This document shows positions 62,047 through 64,000 of a stretch of DNA of 64,000 bases, one piece after another. The notes below the pieces were generated by a model. That model saw nothing but the letters and a program-made list of their open reading frames with translations. It was not told where the DNA came from and did no database searches. The first letter of the stretch is position 1. The number at the start of each line of letters is the position of its first letter. Made by a program: the position numbers and the translations under genes. The stretch spans positions 62,001-126,000 of the forward strand of contig NC_007292.1 of NCBI RefSeq assembly GCF_000011745.1, given 5' to 3'. The stretch is from Candidatus Blochmanniella pennsylvanica str. BPEN. Lineage in GTDB: Bacteria > Pseudomonadota > Gammaproteobacteria > Enterobacterales > Enterobacteriaceae.

Positions 62047-63564
62047 ATGAATAAAGAGATTTTGGCTGTTATAGAAGCAGTTTCTAATGAAAAAGCTGTA
62101 CCTCAAGAAAAAATTTTTGAAGCATTAGAAACAGCATTGGCTGCCGCTACAAAAAAGAAATATGAACAAGATGTTGAAGTTCGTGTTGTAATTGATCGTA
62201 AATCAGGTCAGATTAATACATTTCGGAGGTGGGTTGTAGTGGAACAAGTAACTCAACCTACTAAAGAAATTACATTAGATGCAGCTCGATTTGAGAATCC
62301 AAAAGTACAAATTTGTGATTACGTTGAAGATGTCATTGAATCTATTAGTTTCGATCGTATTACAACTCAAACCGCAAAACAAGTTATTGTTCAAAAGGTG
62401 CGTGAAGCTGAACGTGCAATTATTATAGAACAGTTTTTAAATCGACAGGGTGATATTGTTACAGGTATAGTAAAAAAAATTAATAGAGATAGTATAAGTA
62501 TAGATTTAGGAAATAATGCTGAAGGTATGATTAATAGAGAAGAAATGTTACCGCGTGAAAATTTTAGATTAGGAGATAGAATTCGTGGTATTCTTTATTT
62601 GGTGCGACCGGATTTTAAAGGTCCTCAATTACTTATCAGTCGTACTAGGACTGAAATGTTGATTGAATTATTTCGTATTGAGGTACCTGAAATTGGAGAA
62701 GAATTAATCACAATTAAAGCCGCAGCGCGAGATCCTGGTTCACGGGCAAAAATTGCCGTCAAAACAAATGATAAGCGTATTGATCCAGTAGGAGCATGTG
62801 TAGGAATGAGAGGAGCACGTGTTCAGGCTGTGTCTGGTGAATTAGGAGGAGAACGAGTAGATGTTATATTATGGGATGATAATCCTGTTCAATTTGTTAT
62901 CAATGCTATGTCTCCTGCTGATGTTGCGTCTATTGTGATAGATGAAGATAAACATACAATGGATATTTCAGTAGAGGAAACTAATTTACCTCAGGCTATT
63001 GGAAGGAATGGACAAAACATTCGTTTAGTATCTCAATTAAGCGGCTGGGAACTCAATATTATGACTGTAGATGAGTTGGAAAAGAAACGTCAAGTTGAAA
63101 TATGTACTATCACAAACATTTTTATTCATTCCTTAAATATCAGTGAGCAATTTGCTAAAATTTTAATTGATTCAGGGTTTTCTTCTCTTGAGGAGTTAGC
63201 TTATGTACCTATGACAGAATTATTATCAATAAAAGAATTTGATAGAAAAACAGTAGAAATAATTAGGGATCGCGCAAAAAGTGCTTTAAAGAATTTTTCT
63301 GTGATTCATAATGAAAAAAATATTAAGGAAGATAATTATACTGCGGCGGTTATTCATCCCGTTACAGGATTATTGAGATTGCCTAATATTGAATATAAAT
63401 TAGCACTAACATTAGTTGAACGTGGTATTTCTACATTAGAAGAGTTAGCTGAACAAGATATTTCGGATCTTTCCGATATTGAAGGATTAACTAAAGAAAA
63501 AATTGGAGAATTAATTATGGAAGCCCGCAATATTTGTTGGTTTAATAATGATAACAAACATTAA
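62047..63564 (+). CDS. nusA: Transcription termination/antitermination factor NusA
   Basis: RNA-polymerase-binding factor for pausing, termination and rRNA antitermination. N-terminal domain from [20 protein letters not shown]1 domain about 135-200 ([19 protein letters not shown]), KH1/KH2 about 230-345 ([40 protein letters not shown]) and two acidic C-terminal repeats about 360-500 ([11 protein letters not shown] and [20 protein letters not shown]). 505 aa (495 in E. coli). 30 bp before infB. Its usual upstream partner rimP is missing. Confidence 0.97.
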   Translation: MNKEILAVIEAVSNEKAVPQEKIFEALETALAAATKKKYEQDVEVRVVIDRKSGQINTFRRWVVVEQVTQPTKEITLDAARFENPKVQICDYVEDVIESISFDRITTQTAKQVIVQKVREAERAIIIEQFLNRQGDIVTGIVKKINRDSISIDLGNNAEGMINREEMLPRENFRLGDRIRGILYLVRPDFKGPQLLISRTRTEMLIELFRIEVPEIGEELITIKAAARDPGSRAKIAVKTNDKRIDPVGACVGMRGARVQAVSGELGGERVDVILWDDNPVQFVINAMSPADVASIVIDEDKHTMDISVEETNLPQAIGRNGQNIRLVSQLSGWELNIMTVDELEKKRQVEICTITNIFIHSLNISEQFAKILIDSGFSSLEELAYVPMTELLSIKEFDRKTVEIIRDRAKSALKNFSVIHNEKNIKEDNYTAAVIHPVTGLLRLPNIEYKLALTLVERGISTLEELAEQDISDLSDIEGLTKEKIGELIMEARNICWFNNDNKH

Positions 63565-63594
63565 TATTATTATTAGTAATAATTAAGGAAAGCC

Positions 63595-64000
63595 ATGACA
63601 GATACCACCATACAATCGTTTGCTGCGGAAATGAAAATGTCAGTAGATCAATTAATACAATGGTTTTCATATATTGGCATTTTAAAAACAGAAATAGGTA
63701 TTGTAACTCAAAGAGAAAAAGAAATTTTATTTAAGTATATGAATGATAATAAAAGCGACATATCTAAAAAATTAATATTACAACGAAAAACACGTAGTAT
63801 TTTAAGTGTATCTAGTGTCGGTGGTAAAAATAAAAAAGTACAAATAGAGATACGAAAGAAGCTTACATATGTACAATCTACTTTACAAGAGACAGAGTTT
63901 ATTGATGTAAAAAACAAAATGGTTTTAGATGCTAATCGCGAAGCATCTAGTCTAATTGTAAGGAATAATAGATTGGTCAACAAAAAAATAAGTAATACTC
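63595..64000 (+). CDS. infB: Translation initiation factor IF-2, N-terminal part
   Basis: The first 135 codons are visible; the gene runs off the end of the window. MTDTTIQSFAAEMKMSVDQL matches the IF2-N subdomain of E. coli ([20 protein letters not shown]), and LQRKTRSILSVSSVGGKNK with VQIEIRKKLTYV matches the following block. AAGGAAAGCC precedes the ATG. The nusA-infB order supports the call. The sequence after about residue 95 is less like E. coli, as usual for the variable linker. Confidence 0.95.
   Translation, partial: MTDTTIQSFAAEMKMSVDQLIQWFSYIGILKTEIGIVTQREKEILFKYMNDNKSDISKKLILQRKTRSILSVSSVGGKNKKVQIEIRKKLTYVQSTLQETEFIDVKNKMVLDANREASSLIVRNNRLVNKKISNT

Overview
This window is a contiguous piece of a very AT-rich gammaproteobacterial chromosome whose genes all look like reduced Enterobacterales orthologues. 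It has the signs of an obligate insect endosymbiont: long gene-free spacers, single-copy tRNAs, runs of A inside genes, trimmed protein ends, and E. coli gene blocks kept in order with many members missing. The gene set fits Candidatus Blochmannia (carpenter-ant symbiont) best: lipid, LPS-heptose, undecaprenyl and peptidoglycan-amidase genes, metC, cysQ, ispB and the FtsH-HflKC system. The genus is an inference from gene content and order. No mobile elements, CRISPR arrays, prophage or defence genes were seen.

Layout. 1-5.6 kb: end of rpsI, a 1.5 kb gene-free stretch, dolP (-), rsmI, rnpB RNA, yqjA, tRNA-Ile(CAU) (-). 5.9-20.7 kb: the macromolecular-synthesis operon rpsU-dnaG-rpoD (-), then tsaD, plsY (-), folB, uppP, cca (-), hldE, ribB, plsC, metC (-). 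This corresponds to one E. coli block with glnE and others removed. 20.7-22.2 kb: a second large gene-free stretch, where synteny jumps to another E. coli region. 22.2-31.9 kb: tRNA-Phe, cutA, groES-groEL with a preserved heat-shock promoter, efp, mscM-psd (-), orn, tRNA-Gly. 32.5-46 kb: tsaE-amiB-miaA-hfq-hflX-hflK-hflC-purA-rlmB-rpsF-rpsR-rplI-cysQ. 45-51 kb: tamA-tamB and ppa. 51.4-64 kb: ispB (-), rplU-rpmA-obgE, greA, rlmE-ftsH-folP-glmM-secG, tRNA-Leu, tRNA-fMet, nusA and the start of infB.

Functionally the genes cover translation and RNA processing (S9, S21, S6, S18, L9, L21, L27, EF-P, IF2, RNase P, TsaD/TsaE, MiaA, RlmB, RlmE, RsmI, Orn), transcription (sigma70, NusA, GreA), replication priming (DnaG), proteostasis (GroESL, FtsH/HflKC, HflX), the envelope (PlsY, PlsC, Psd, UppP, HldE, GlmM, AmiB, TamAB, SecG, YqjA, MscM, DolP) and provision or cofactor pathways (MetC, CysQ, RibB, FolB, FolP, IspB, PurA).

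No new multi-gene system was found. The most interesting signals are: (i) tamA split by a frameshift at a run of ten A, the kind of site at which transcriptional slippage restores the frame; (ii) dnaG and miaA apparently starting at AUU codons; (iii) several perfect inverted repeats, including a 78-bp palindrome after groEL, one hairpin inside obgE, and two between genes that need no terminator; (iv) loss of the HD-domain histidine in Cca; (v) a GC-rich islet and a possible FMN-riboswitch vestige upstream of ribB.
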